Notes: generated by a model not told the origin, from the letters alone. Positions 19,885-32,594 are shown, counted from the first letter of the stretch. The stretch: 64,000 bases of DNA from a bacterium (GCA_023150945.1 JAKLJX010000016.1:1-64000), one strand, 5' to 3'. Program-made: numbers and translations.

Positions 19885-20691
19885 GGTCATCCTCGGTTTT
19901 GGTAGCATGCCAGCCCACTGCCTGGCGCGACGATCATCACCTGCGCAGCTCGGAGTCGAGAGGAATCGACCCGTGGTCTGCGGCGCACAACCCATCCGTG
20001 GATTGCAAATCATTTTTTACAATCTATCTGAGGCTTTATATACTGGCAGTGCCTCACGATTACGTAAGCAAAATTTTTTCGGCCGCGCGCCCCCACCGGC
20101 AACCGCCGGCCCACTGTCGCGCCCGCGTGACAGTGGCAGCCCCTCGGTTTGCCAGCCGGTCTTGACAGCGAGAGTATACCGCCAATAAATGAAAATGCCG
20201 ATTATCGCGGTAATGGCAGCGCGTTCAAAGTTGCAGTTCATGAGGCGCGCGCTTCCCACCGGCCGCGATGCTCGGCATTGTTCAAACTCGTGCAGAACCT
20301 AGCGGCAGTCGCCGCGGATTGCAGAAAAGCCGGTGCAGGGACGATCTTTTTCTCGTCAGGTTGGCGGGTGGAAAGGGCGGATCATCGAGGCAAGAGGAGA
20401 CGAGTTCATTGTGAAAAGAATCAGTCTTCAGGCCGGTCGCCTGCAAAGCTGATCTACTCTTCTCAAGAGGGCTGGGATGCGCTGCTCTCCTTGCATGCGC
20501 ATGATGAGGTCTTTGGCTTCAGCAGCGCGAAGGCAAAACTGTGCGCGCCACCGTCAGTATGGTCAACAGTTCACTGCCGGGTATGGAGAATTGTCGGATG
20601 GAAAAAGCTTGCAGGAATAACACTCTTTGCCGTTGTCGGGCAGGATCGCATTGGCCGCAGGAACGGCGGGGAAACGGGCGGGGGGCGGCGG
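19885..20691. other. about 800-base region without a convincing gene
   Basis: It lies between the TPR operon start and the end of the atp operon. Open frames here have no signal, ribosome site or family resemblance. It contains an inverted repeat CCACTGTC/GACAGTGG (20111-20118, 20129-20136) and an A/T-richer stretch 20013-20080 that could hold the minus-strand promoter of the TPR operon, though no clear pair of boxes is seen. Confidence 0.5.
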
Positions 20692-21123
20692 TCAAGTCTT
20701 CATCAGTTCAACTACCTTCAAGCGATTGATTGCGCGCGCCAGGGCGGCCTCGGCGCGCAACACATCCCACTGCTTGCGGCCCTCCTGCAGGCGGCGCTCG
20801 GCGCGCTCTTTCGCCTGCCGCGCGCGTTCGGCATCGATCGCAGAAGCCGGCTCCGCCGCCTCCGCCAGAATCTTCACGCCACTGGGCATGACCTCGGCAA
20901 TGCCGCCGCTGATGGCAAAGTACTTCGTCTGGTCGCCGATCTCCACTTTCAGATAGCCGACTTTGAGTGTCGCCAGCATATTCGTGTGATGCGGCAGCAC
21001 ACCGAAATAGCCAGCCTCTCCCGGCGCAACCACAGCGTTGACTTGCGCCGAAAAGACTTTGCTCGCCGGCGTGACGATTTCGAGAAGATAACTCTTTGCG
21101 GAGGCCATGGTGATCGCGGGCAT
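20692..21123 (-). CDS. atpC: ATP synthase epsilon subunit
   Basis: This 143-residue F1 central-stalk subunit regulates rotation. The beta-sandwich N-terminus is typical (LLEIVTPASKVFSAQVNAVVAPGEAGYFGVLPHHTNM split over residues 13-50) and the C-terminal helical hairpin ends in RLKVVELMKT. It is the last gene of the atp operon. ATG 21108 five codons downstream is an equally possible start. No terminator with a T-run is seen after it. Confidence 0.93.
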   Translation of the reverse strand: MPAITMASAKSYLLEIVTPASKVFSAQVNAVVAPGEAGYFGVLPHHTNMLATLKVGYLKVEIGDQTKYFAISGGIAEVMPSGVKILAEAAEPASAIDAERARQAKERAERRLQEGRKQWDVLRAEAALARAINRLKVVELMKT

Positions 21124-21168
21124 GGGCCGCCGGCCGGGCGCAAACCCGCCGGCAACCGGCAGCCGGTT

Positions 21169-22584
<1,416 letters not shown>

Positions 22585-22653
22585 CTAAAACGAGAGTTTG
22601 ATATCGCCGCTGCGTTGGCCGTGCGCCGCGTTTCCCGGCGGGTTGCACAGCCA

Positions 22654-23520
22654 CTACTTGGTCAGGGCTTCCGCGCCGCCCACGATCTCCAGCAGCTCTT
22701 TGGTGATCGCAGCCTGCCGTGCTTTGTTGTAATGCAGCGTCAATTGCGCGATGATTTCCTTGGCATTGTCGGTGGCGGCATCCATGGCGGCCATGCGCGC
22801 GCCCAATTCCGCCGCATACGATTCCAGCAGGGCCTGCCAGACGGTAATGTTGATGTACTTGCGGCAGAGCGTATCCAGGATCTTCACCGGCGCAGGCTCG
22901 AACACGAAATCAGTCGGGTACTTTTCGTCCTGGGGCGGCCGCGGCACGATCGGCAGGAGCTGCTGCACCACCAGCTTTTGCTGGATCACCGATTTGAATT
23001 CATTGTAGACGAGATAGATGCGATCGAGGCTCCCGGCCAGATACTGCTCCTGAATCAGGCGGCCGAGGCCTTGCGCATGCACGAAATCGAGATTGTTGAA
23101 GAAGCCGGTGAGGTTTGCCAGGATGGGATAGCCGCGGCGATTGAAGTGTTCGAAACCTTTCTTGCCGGCGCAGATGAGCGCGGCTTCGACGCCCGGCTGC
23201 TGCGCCGCCTGAAACTCGCTGGTGGCGCGCCGAATGATGTTGGCGTTGAAGCTGCCGGCCAGGCCGCGGTCGCCGGTGACCACCACGAAGGCGAGGTGCT
23301 TCGGTTCCCGCACTGCCAGCAGCGGATGCCAGCTCGGATCGACTTTGGCGCTGACGTGGCCCAGCATTTCATCGAGGCTGTGGGCATAAGGCCGCGCTTT
23401 CAACATGCGCTCTTGCGCGCGCCGCAGCTTGGCGGCCGCCACCAGCTTCATGGCCTTGGTGATTTGCTGCGTGCTTCTGACGCTGGCAATTCGGCGCTTG
23501 ATGTCACGAAGAGTCGCCAT
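22654..23520 (-). CDS. atpG: ATP synthase gamma subunit
   Basis: This 288-residue central shaft of F1 has the N-terminal helix MATLRDIKRRIASVRSTQQI and the C-terminal helix with AMDAATDNAKEII, the two most conserved parts of the subunit; they form the coiled coil that turns inside alpha3beta3. Its start abuts the stop of atpA without a gap. Confidence 0.97.
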   Translation of the reverse strand: MATLRDIKRRIASVRSTQQITKAMKLVAAAKLRRAQERMLKARPYAHSLDEMLGHVSAKVDPSWHPLLAVREPKHLAFVVVTGDRGLAGSFNANIIRRATSEFQAAQQPGVEAALICAGKKGFEHFNRRGYPILANLTGFFNNLDFVHAQGLGRLIQEQYLAGSLDRIYLVYNEFKSVIQQKLVVQQLLPIVPRPPQDEKYPTDFVFEPAPVKILDTLCRKYINITVWQALLESYAAELGARMAAMDAATDNAKEIIAQLTLHYNKARQAAITKELLEIVGGAEALTK

Positions 23521-25065
<1,545 letters not shown>

Positions 25066-25155
25066 GAACTCCAGTCTCCAAGAAGTGGCTTTCGTTCGCG
25101 GCGGGCGCGGGAAGCGATGGTCGCACGAACGGCTTCCCGACCGCGGCGCCGGCCG

Positions 25156-25701
25156 TCAATTGCGCTGGCGGTGAATCGCCTCGCGCAAGCGCTGCAACTG
25201 CAACCGCACCGAGCCGTCGAGAATCTTGCCGTCCAAATCGAGAATCACGCCGCCGAGAATGCCGGGATCGACCCGGTTTTCGAGCTCGAGCTGCATCTTC
25301 AAGGTTTTGGTGAGATCCGCCTGCAGGGCATCCAGCTCGGGCTTGGTCATGGGCACGGCGGAAATCGCCAGCGCTCTCAGCTTGCGATGATGCTTGTCAT
25401 AGAGCCGCTGCCAAGCCTGCTGGATCTCGCGATACATGCCAATCCGTCCCTTGTCCACCAGCAGGATCAGGAAGTTGAACACGATGGGGGAGCATTGCGC
25501 CTGCAACACGCGGGTGAGCGCGTGGCGTTTTTCTGCGCGGCTGCTTTCCGGGGAACGCAGAAACAGGTCCAACTCGCGGTTTTCTTCGATCGCGGCAACG
25601 ACGCCATGCAACTCGCGGCGGATGGCCTCGAGTTGCTGGCGCTCCAGCGCCACGGCAAACAACGCGCGCGCGTAACGTTGCGCGAGGATACCCTGTTTCA
25701 T
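25156..25701 (-). CDS. atpH: ATP synthase delta subunit
   Basis: This 181-residue peripheral-stalk subunit begins QRYARALFAVALERQQLEAI, the family's N-terminal helix, and near the end carries VDPGILGGVILDLDGKILDG, the conserved C-terminal signature. It connects alpha to subunit b. It lies between atpF and atpA in the usual order. Confidence 0.95.
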   Translation of the reverse strand: MKQGILAQRYARALFAVALERQQLEAIRRELHGVVAAIEENRELDLFLRSPESSRAEKRHALTRVLQAQCSPIVFNFLILLVDKGRIGMYREIQQAWQRLYDKHHRKLRALAISAVPMTKPELDALQADLTKTLKMQLELENRVDPGILGGVILDLDGKILDGSVRLQLQRLREAIHRQRN

Positions 25702-25779
25702 AGGCTGACCGTCACTGGGGCCTGTGCACGATTTCGAGTTGGGGTTCGCGGGCCGGCGGGCGGCACGCCGCGAACGGTT

Positions 25780-26280
25780 TCAATTCGGTTCACCGACCAG
25801 CGGGTGAATCTCTTTCAGCGCCTGGCGGATGAGATCCTGGTGATCCTTGGCGCTGAGCGATTTCCCGATGATCTTGGCGGCGATGGCCACCGACAGCTCG
25901 CCGGCGGTGCGCTTGATTTCCTCCAGCGCCTTTTCCCGCTCCAGACCGATGTCGCGCTTGGCGCGCTGCAGCAGGGCTTCCGCTTCGGTTTGCGCCTTGA
26001 GCACGATTTCGTCGCGGGTGGCTTCCGCGGTTTTGCGGCTCTTCGCGATCATGTCCTGCGCCTCCTGGCGCGCCTTCGCCATCATTTGGTCATATTCGCG
26101 CCGCATGCGCTCCGCATTTTGCTGCGCCTGCTCGGCGCGCTCGAGCGATTCCCGAATCTTGCGGGTCCGTTCATCAATGGCCGCGACGATCGGCTGCCAG
26201 GCGAGCTTGCGCAGCAGCAACAGCAGCAGCACGAAAATGATGACCGTCCACGCGATCAGACCGGTGTGCAGTTCTAACAT
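25780..26280 (-). CDS. atpF: ATP synthase b subunit
   Basis: This 166-residue subunit has one N-terminal membrane helix (TGLIAWTVIIFVLLLLLLRK, residues 6-25) followed by a long charged helix rich in Ala, Glu and Arg that dimerises as the peripheral stalk. Only one b-type gene is present, so a homodimer is expected. Confidence 0.94.
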   Translation of the reverse strand: MLELHTGLIAWTVIIFVLLLLLLRKLAWQPIVAAIDERTRKIRESLERAEQAQQNAERMRREYDQMMAKARQEAQDMIAKSRKTAEATRDEIVLKAQTEAEALLQRAKRDIGLEREKALEEIKRTAGELSVAIAAKIIGKSLSAKDHQDLIRQALKEIHPLVGEPN

Positions 26281-26343
26281 GCCTCATCTGAGAAATTGAA
26301 CGATGAGCAACCGAACAAGCTGAATTGCCGAACAACGGACCGC

Positions 26344-26571
26344 TTACTTGCCGGCCAGCAAAAAGCAAATCACTTCGCCGAACAGCGCCACGCCTTCGAT
26401 CAGCGCCGCGGCAATAATCATCGAGCCGCGCACGTCACCGGCGGCTTCGGGTTGCCGGCCAATCGCCTCCATCGCGGCACTTGCGATTTTGCCGATGCCG
26501 AATCCCGCGCTCATTGCCACGATGCCGGCGCCGATACCGGCGGCCAAGTGTGCCATGCCGAATTCACCCAT
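26344..26571 (-). CDS. atpE: ATP synthase c subunit
   Basis: This 75-residue hairpin forms the rotor ring. The polar loop GRQPEA joins two membrane helices; the ion-carrying acid is Glu59 in AAALIEGVA. The residue after it is Gly, without the Ser/Thr-type ligands of sodium rings, so proton coupling is inferred. GGAGG lies 8 bases before the start. Confidence 0.96.
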   Translation of the reverse strand: MGEFGMAHLAAGIGAGIVAMSAGFGIGKIASAAMEAIGRQPEAAGDVRGSMIIAAALIEGVALFGEVICFLLAGK

Positions 26572-26749
26572 TGCGAATTCCTCCGTCAGAGTTGAAAACC
26601 AGGAAAGAGTTTATTTTTGACATTGCCGAAAAGCCGATTATCCAACGCGGATTGCTGCCTGCGCCGCACCGCCGCAGCGGAACGGCGTACCCTGCCCTTC
26701 CGGAAAGAAACAGAACGACCCAGGAGGAGTCCGGCGCGCGGTCACGCGC

Positions 26750-27733
26750 TCAGTGCGCCGGCTCGGCGGGATGGGCTTCCTCCTCATGAGGCTCGGAATG
26801 AGCCGCCGCGAAACCGATGAAAAGAGCGGACAACAGGGTAAAAATGTAAGCCTGCAGGAAGGCAACCAGAATTTCCAGAAGATAAACGAACAGGCTGAAC
26901 GCCACCGACACCGGCGCAATGCCGTAGCCCGCCGCCGGATTCGCGCCGTTCTTGCTGAAGATGAAGATCAGATTGATGAGCGCGAGAATGACGACGTGAC
27001 CGGCGGTCATGTTGGCGAACAGACGAATGCACAGGGCGAAGGGCTTGGTGAACAGGCCGAGAAACTCCACCGGGATCATGACGATCCACATCGCGGGATG
27101 CACGCCGCCGGTGAGATGCTTCAGATAGCCCAGCACCCCGTGCGAACGGATGCTGGCGAACTGGGTGAGCAGAAAAGTCAGCGCGGCCAGGGCGGCGGTC
27201 ACGCTCACGTTGCCGGTGGCGGTTGCCGCAAAGGGAACCAAGCCCAGGAGATTGCACGTCAGGATGAAGAAGAAAGCGGTGCAGAGATAGGGCACAAACG
27301 TCGCGGCGGCCTTCTCGCCCATGTTGGGAATGGCGATTTCCTTGTAGATGAATTCCACCACCGCATCCACCGCGGCGGCCCAGCCGGTGGGCACCGTGCC
27401 CGGACGGTTGCGCCGCGCGGCGGTGGCCAGCAGAATGAGCAAGAACACCGCGGCAGCCATCATCATCACCACGTGCTTGGTGATGGAAAAATCGATTCCG
27501 AAAAGCTCGAATTGCGGCAGGTGGACTTCGCCGAAAGGCTGGAAGTCCAGCTTGTTGGCATCACTGATGTGATGGAGGATGAAACTGCCGATGCTTTCCG
27601 AGGGGGGATGATGCGCCTCCTGCGGCGCTGCCGTCGCGGCCGCCGGCGGAGGATGGGAAGAGGTGTGTTCCTGCGGGGTGTCGCCTGCGAAGGTGAACAG
27701 TGCGAGAAACCAGCCAATCAGCAGCGGCGTCAT
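26750..27733 (-). CDS. atpB: ATP synthase a subunit
   Basis: This 327-residue membrane subunit forms the proton half-channels. The essential Arg237 lies in FALCIRLFANMTAGH. The first 85 residues are an extension with a signal-like first helix and a His/Pro-rich segment, and the C-terminus is a Glu/His-rich tail; both are longer than in E. coli but are seen in some other phyla. Its first four bases overlap the stop of the upstream small membrane protein. Confidence 0.95.
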   Translation of the reverse strand: MTPLLIGWFLALFTFAGDTPQEHTSSHPPPAAATAAPQEAHHPPSESIGSFILHHISDANKLDFQPFGEVHLPQFELFGIDFSITKHVVMMMAAAVFLLILLATAARRNRPGTVPTGWAAAVDAVVEFIYKEIAIPNMGEKAAATFVPYLCTAFFFILTCNLLGLVPFAATATGNVSVTAALAALTFLLTQFASIRSHGVLGYLKHLTGGVHPAMWIVMIPVEFLGLFTKPFALCIRLFANMTAGHVVILALINLIFIFSKNGANPAAGYGIAPVSVAFSLFVYLLEILVAFLQAYIFTLLSALFIGFAAAHSEPHEEEAHPAEPAH

Positions 27734-28083
27734 GAATTCCTGATCGATTTAATGCGTTTGAAATGTCTCTGCAGAATCAGCGTTTCAGTGAATTGCAGGA
27801 TCAGATACGTTCCCACCAGGGAAGCGGCGAAGATGGTGAGGTCCAGGCTCGAAAATTTCCACACCACGAACAGCGCCACCCCCACGACGATGACCCGAAA
27901 CAGCAGGCCTCCGAAGAGCACACTCATGAAAATTTTGTGCGACCGGGTGCTGGCCCAGCGCAATGCCAGAAAACCGACGACCGCCATGCCGGCGCTGATG
28001 GCCAGACCGTACCCAAAACTCTGGGAGGCGGAGGATCCGGCCGCCACGGCCGGGAGCAACAAAGCAAGCGCTGCGCAGGTCAA
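27730..28083 (-). CDS. small membrane protein of the atp operon (AtpI-like)
   Basis: This 117-residue protein has four hydrophobic segments (about 4-18, 25-43, 55-77 and 82-98) and a basic C-terminus RHFKRIKSIRNS. The size and position just before atpB, with a 4-base ATGA overlap, match AtpI-type assembly proteins, but the sequence resemblance is weak. The start shown is TTG, 6 bases after the preceding stop; a later start is possible. Confidence 0.6.
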   Translation of the reverse strand: MTCAALALLLPAVAAGSSASQSFGYGLAISAGMAVVGFLALRWASTRSHKIFMSVLFGGLLFRVIVVGVALFVVWKFSSLDLTIFAASLVGTYLILQFTETLILQRHFKRIKSIRNS

Positions 28084-28089
28084 GGTTTC

Positions 28090-28374
28090 TCACCCGGCGG
28101 TTTTGGATCGGTTCTGGCCGGCTTTGCGCGACCCGTCGGATTCCTGGCGCGTCAGCCGCATGACATTGTGATAGAGATTGATGAAGCCGGCAACTGCGCC
28201 AAACAGCACGCCGGCGATCAGCCCAATCGGCGAACTCGACAGCTTCGAATCCACCCAATACCCGAGCAAAGCAAACAGCACGGCGGACACGGCGAAGCGC
28301 AACCCGAGATCGAGATAGGCCACGACCCCTGGCATGCTTTTCAACCACGCACCCGGGTCAGGTTTGGACATCAT
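28090..28374 (-). CDS. AtpZ/AtpI family F0F1-ATPase subunit
   Basis: This protein of 94 residues has two membrane helices: residues about 24-42 (LGLRFAVSAVLFALLGYWVD) and 49-70 (IGLIAGVLFGAVAGFINLY). The spacing and the GLRF...GYWVD..LG pattern are those of AtpZ-like proteins found before atp operons. GAGG five bases before ATG 28374 fixes the start; the open frame begins earlier inside the bactofilin gene. Confidence 0.8.
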   Translation of the reverse strand: MMSKPDPGAWLKSMPGVVAYLDLGLRFAVSAVLFALLGYWVDSKLSSSPIGLIAGVLFGAVAGFINLYHNVMRLTRQESDGSRKAGQNRSKTAG

Positions 28375-28381
28375 GCGCGCC

Positions 28382-28840
28382 TCAAGGATGGGCGACATTC
28401 ATCTCCGGGCGGCCCGGCCGGTTGGGCGAGGCCATGCGCGGCCGGCCATCGGGACCTTCGGGCAGGGCCAGCACTTTGGCATCCTCGCTCATCGAGCACA
28501 CGCCGTCAAAAATGGCGCCTTCATCGATGACCAGCTTGGAGGCTTTGACTTCGCCGTTGAAGGAGGATTTTGCCTCCAGCACCACTTTGCCGCTGGCGAA
28601 GACTTTGCCCTTGATCCGGCCGCCGATGATCGCGTTCTTCACCCGGATTTCGCCTTCCACTTCTCCGTCTTTGCCGATCACCAGCGAATCCGTCGCGGTG
28701 ATGTCACCCTTCACGCGGCCGTCAATGCGCAGACTGCTCTGCACCTTGATCGAGCCTTCCACGATGGAGCCTTTGCCGATGATGGTATTGAGGTCTCCGC
28801 CTTTGTCGAAATCTTCCATTTCCTTTTTTCCCAACATCAT
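28382..28840 (-). CDS. bactofilin (polymer-forming cytoskeletal protein)
   Basis: This 152-residue protein has a right-handed beta-helix core seen as hexad-like repeats (IIGKGSIVEGSIKVQSSLRI, IIGGRIKGKV). Bactofilins polymerise without nucleotide at the inner membrane and organise cell-wall enzymes. The gene follows an M23 peptidase by 28 bases; this pairing is known from cell-shape modules such as H. pylori ccmA/csd. The C-terminal 25 residues are proline-rich and unstructured. Confidence 0.93.
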   Translation of the reverse strand: MMLGKKEMEDFDKGGDLNTIIGKGSIVEGSIKVQSSLRIDGRVKGDITATDSLVIGKDGEVEGEIRVKNAIIGGRIKGKVFASGKVVLEAKSSFNGEVKASKLVIDEGAIFDGVCSMSEDAKVLALPEGPDGRPRMASPNRPGRPEMNVAHP

Positions 28841-28868
28841 TGCCTCGTGTTGAAAGAATCAAAACTGT

Positions 28869-29777
28869 TTATGGCAGGGAGCCCGACCGAAGAGTCAGGA
28901 GGAATTCCCGCGGATCCACGGATTTTCCGCCCTGCGAAATTTCGAAATGCAGATGGGGTCCCGAGCTGCGGCCGGTGCTGCCGAGCAACGCAATGGGATC
29001 ACCGCGTTTCACCAGGCTCTTCTCGCGCACCAACAGGCGGTCGTTGTGGCCATAATAGGAGAACAAATCACCGCCGTGGTGAATGATCACGAGATTGCCG
29101 AGGTCATTGTGCCAGCCGGCGAAGACGACGTAACCGCCCCCCGAAGCCACCACCACCGAGCCGCGCTTGCCGGCGATGTCGATGCCGGCGTGCGTCTGCC
29201 AGGGCATTTTGACCTCGCGCGAAAACTCTTCGCTCAGGAAACCCTGCACCGGCAGCAAGGTCGGCAGATTGACCGGGAACCTGTTGCTTTCCCTGGCATC
29301 GGCCATGAGCAAGCGGCCGCTGCCTTTGGCTTCGGTACCGCCCTCGCCGACGGTTGCCGCAGGCTCGGGGATTTCGGCGTCGGGCGCGGACTCGGTAGCC
29401 GCCGCCAGATTCGGCAACAACGAGGCGTTCAGGGTGGCGCGGCCGCTCTTGTGATTGTCCACGCCGAGCAGGCTCATGATCTTGCCCTGATCGCGATCCA
29501 TGGCTTCGAGCTGCGCGGAAAGCCGATAGACCCGCTTGTTGTCCTCGAGCAGACGCGTATTCGAGCGCTCCAGCTCGGCGTTCTCACTGCTGACTTTGGC
29601 GTATTGAACGTAACCGACGACACCGAGAATCATGTGCAACACGAGCACGGCTGCCACGGCCATGATGATTTTGGCCTTCGTCCAGCTCAGACGAAAACTG
29701 TACGGCTCGGCATTGTCGTCTGGAATGAGCAAAACGGAAATGAGGCGCTGGCGTTTTTTCTTCATGGCACTTCTCAT
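28869..29777 (-). CDS. M23 family metallopeptidase, membrane anchored
   Basis: This is a 302-residue peptidoglycan endopeptidase of the LytM/lysostaphin type. One membrane helix (36-56) is followed by a short coiled coil (about 62-100), a linker, and the M23 domain. The zinc ligands are visible: His196 and Asp200 in THAGIDIAG, and the HxH pair His275/His277 in GPHLHFE. It probably acts on wall cross-links under bactofilin guidance. ATG 29765 (MKKKRQR) is an alternative start. Confidence 0.93.
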   Translation of the reverse strand: MRSAMKKKRQRLISVLLIPDDNAEPYSFRLSWTKAKIIMAVAAVLVLHMILGVVGYVQYAKVSSENAELERSNTRLLEDNKRVYRLSAQLEAMDRDQGKIMSLLGVDNHKSGRATLNASLLPNLAAATESAPDAEIPEPAATVGEGGTEAKGSGRLLMADARESNRFPVNLPTLLPVQGFLSEEFSREVKMPWQTHAGIDIAGKRGSVVVASGGGYVVFAGWHNDLGNLVIIHHGGDLFSYYGHNDRLLVREKSLVKRGDPIALLGSTGRSSGPHLHFEISQGGKSVDPREFLLTLRSGSLP

Positions 29778-30024
29778 GTCGTTTACCGCCTGCCAGCTCT
29801 CGCGTGCATCGTTTCGATTGCAGGCCGGTCAAAGGAAGGATGAAAAACGAGCCGGATAATCCCCTGCAAATGCCCCTCAGAACTCGCTTTCATCGTTGAT
29901 TATTCCTCCGCTCAGCAGTCCAAGAAAGGCTCGAACATAGAAAATCCGAGCCTAAAAGTCAACAGCTTTCTGGCTCCAAACAAGGCTCAAATGGCATGTT
30001 CTGCCATTCGGTCGTGCCTGCCCC

Positions 30025-31125
30025 TCAAGCTCTGACAAAAAATTTGCCCGGCAGTTGTTTGATGAGGCCGCGCAATTCTAAATCTAGCAAAATCGCCATC
30101 ACTTGCGCAGAAGGCCGAGCCAACTTTCTTGTTAAAATATCGATGTGAAGCGGCTCATGCGAAAGCAAATTGAAAACTGCCGCGTCAGACTCCTGCAAAT
30201 CCGGCGGCAACGGATGTTCATCTGCACCGCCCGTGAACAGATCGAGTTGGCCCTGCAACTCTTCCACAATCTCCTCGGCGCTTTCCACCAGCCGCGCGCC
30301 CTCGCGAATGAGTTGATGCGGTCCGGCGCTCTTGGCACTGAAGATATTACCCGGCAGCGCGAAAACTTCCCGGCCCTGCTCCAGTGCAAAATTGGCAGTG
30401 ATCAAAGCGCCACTTTCGCGGCCGGCTTCGATCACAACCACGCCCAGTGACAATCCGCTGATGATACGGTTGCGCCGCGGGAAATTGACGGCATCAGGCT
30501 TGGTGCCGAAGGGGAATTCCGAAATCGCCGCGCCGCTGCCGGCGATTCCCTCCAGCAGGCCGCGATTCTCGGCGGGATAGACAACGTCCAACCCCGATCC
30601 CAACACTGCCACCGTACGCCCGCCGTTTTGCAGCACGGTGCGATGCGCGACGGTATCGATGCCGCGCGCCAAGCCGCTCACGATGGTGATCCCTCTGGCC
30701 ACCAGGCCGGCCACGATTTTTTCGGTGGCCAGTTTGCCGTAGGAAGTGGGCGAGCGCGTGCCCACAATGGCAACGGCATTGTGGGCCACCGGTCGCAGCG
30801 AACCCTGCACATGCAACAGCACCGGCGCATCACTGATGTGCTTCAGCCGGGCGGGGTATGCTTCATCCCAAAATGTCACGATCGTGTACTGCCGGCGCTG
30901 CATGAGGGCGAGCTGCTGCCGCGCAAACTCCGGGTTGCGCGACGCCAACAGGCTTTGCGCCAGCGTCTGATCGATGCCCGAAACTCGACACAGCTCGCGT
31001 TGCGTGGCCTGCAACACTGCCGCGCCGGATCTGAAATGGCCGACCAGCGCGCGCACCCGCGCCGGGCCGATGCCAGGCACCGCAAGCAACTGAATGAGTG
31101 CCTCGAGCTCTTGTGTTTCCACCAT
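30025..31125 (-). CDS. dprA: DNA-processing protein DprA
   Basis: This 366-residue protein binds incoming single-stranded DNA and loads RecA during transformation. Helix-hairpin-helix sequence at the start (LLAVPGIGPARVRALVGHF) is followed by the Rossmann-like core with VGTRSPTSYG, VSGLARGIDTVAH and AVLGSGLDVVYP. A C-terminal winged-helix segment is also present (LTRKLARPSAQVMAILLDLE). The gene stands alone with about 250 and 130 empty bases on its sides. No other competence genes are in the window. Confidence 0.95.
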   Translation of the reverse strand: MVETQELEALIQLLAVPGIGPARVRALVGHFRSGAAVLQATQRELCRVSGIDQTLAQSLLASRNPEFARQQLALMQRRQYTIVTFWDEAYPARLKHISDAPVLLHVQGSLRPVAHNAVAIVGTRSPTSYGKLATEKIVAGLVARGITIVSGLARGIDTVAHRTVLQNGGRTVAVLGSGLDVVYPAENRGLLEGIAGSGAAISEFPFGTKPDAVNFPRRNRIISGLSLGVVVIEAGRESGALITANFALEQGREVFALPGNIFSAKSAGPHQLIREGARLVESAEEIVEELQGQLDLFTGGADEHPLPPDLQESDAAVFNLLSHEPLHIDILTRKLARPSAQVMAILLDLELRGLIKQLPGKFFVRA

Positions 31126-31258
31126 GACCCCCGCTTGTGTCGCTGCAGTGATTGTCGTTCAACCTCGGCAACTCTGTTGGATACTTCCAGGCAGGAAGCG
31201 GTCGCGTGTCCTTCGCGAACTCTTGAGAAACTGCGCCGGCATGACCAGCGCCGGCGGC

Positions 31259-32263
31259 TCAGTCAACCGTTGGCCTGCTCGCCGGCTGCGGTTGCATTGC
31301 GGCCCACATCAAGTCGAGCAACTCCGGCAAGCCTTCGCCCGTCACGGCAGAAATGCGGCAGCAGGGAAAAGGCAATTGCTGCAAAAAAGCCTCGCCGGGA
31401 TTTTCCTGCGGGACGAGATCGATTTTCGTGACCACGAGGAGGCGCGGCTTGTCGAGCAGGGCGCGATCGTATCCTGCCAGTTCCGCCAGCAGCGTTTCAT
31501 AGGTTGATTTCATGTCCTCGGCGATGGCTTCGATCAAGATCACCAGCACGCGCGTGCGCTCGATGTGGCGCAGAAACTCGATGCCGAGGCCCTTGCCTTG
31601 ATGCGCGCCGGCGATCAGGCCGGGAATGTCCGCCACCACAAAGCTCTGCTGCTCGCGATAGCGCACCACCCCCAAATTCGGCGTCAATGTGGTGAAAGGA
31701 TAGTCGGCGATCTTTGGGCGCGCTGCCGAGATGCGGGAAAGCAGGGTGGATTTGCCCGCATTGGGCAGCCCCACCAATCCCACCTCTGCCAGCAGCTTCA
31801 ACTCCAAAGTGAGCCACAGGCTTTCGCCCAGCTCGCCCGGTTCCCATTCGCGCGGTGATTGATGCGTCGCAGAGACATAGCGGGCATTGCCCCAGCCGCC
31901 GCGGCCGCCGCGCGCCACCACCAGCCGTTCGCCGGCACTCACCATGTCGGCGAGCATTTCGCCGCTCTCGGCATGGCGCACCACGGTTCCCGGCGGCACG
32001 CGAATCGTCACGTCCTTGCCGCTGCGGCCGGTTTTGTTGGCACCTTTGCCGTGCTCGCCACGCTCCGCGCGGAAATGCCGGCGAATCTGAAAATCCAGCA
32101 GCGTGCGCATGTCTTTGTCGACTTCCAGAATGATATTGCCGCCCGCGCCGCCGTCGCCGCCATCCGGGCCGCCTTTGGGCACAAACTTTTCACGCCGAAA
32201 ACTCACGCAGCCGCTGCCACCGCGGCCGGCTTCAACATAAATTTTTGCGGAATCAACGAACAT
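31259..32263 (-). CDS. obgE: GTPase Obg
   Basis: This 334-residue ribosome-associated GTPase has the glycine-rich Obg fold (AGRGGSGCVSFRREKF, then GGPDGGDGG) at residues 10-160. The G domain has the P-loop GLPNAGKST, DIPGLI and TKID. The start is the ATG of MFVDSAKI; the frame is open back to 32416 but that part has no Obg similarity. The C-terminal extension of some homologues is missing. Confidence 0.96.
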   Translation of the reverse strand: MFVDSAKIYVEAGRGGSGCVSFRREKFVPKGGPDGGDGGAGGNIILEVDKDMRTLLDFQIRRHFRAERGEHGKGANKTGRSGKDVTIRVPPGTVVRHAESGEMLADMVSAGERLVVARGGRGGWGNARYVSATHQSPREWEPGELGESLWLTLELKLLAEVGLVGLPNAGKSTLLSRISAARPKIADYPFTTLTPNLGVVRYREQQSFVVADIPGLIAGAHQGKGLGIEFLRHIERTRVLVILIEAIAEDMKSTYETLLAELAGYDRALLDKPRLLVVTKIDLVPQENPGEAFLQQLPFPCCRISAVTGEGLPELLDLMWAAMQPQPASRPTVD

Positions 32264-32594
32264 GCGATTTGTCGATTTGAGGTTGTCCCCAGTGCCGGGG
32301 AAGGTTTTGAGAGAATGACAACTTGACAATATGACGTTAGAAAGCTCACGCCGTAACGCATCAATCTGCAGCTCAAAAAAAAATCGCCCATTGATTTCAA
32401 TAGGTACAGTTCTCAAAAGAACTGCTTTTCGACAGGATTGCAGGATTCACAAGATATCAGAAAAACCATGTCAATCCTGTTTTGCCGCTACGGATATTGG
32501 AATCTCACTCCGCGAACGCCGCAATTCCGCGGTGATTTTCTTGGAATGACACTTGGTCAAGCCAATCGTGCGCGGTGCCCACCTGCTGCTCGGT
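32264..32594. other. intergenic region with a CAGGATT inverted repeat
   Basis: There is no gene here. ACAGGATTG (32432-32440) and CAATCCTGT (32472-32480) form perfect 9-base arms, with an extra copy of the CAGGATT word beside the first arm. Such repeats are common intergenic elements in this kind of genome; a role as a weak terminator on either side is possible. Confidence 0.45.
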
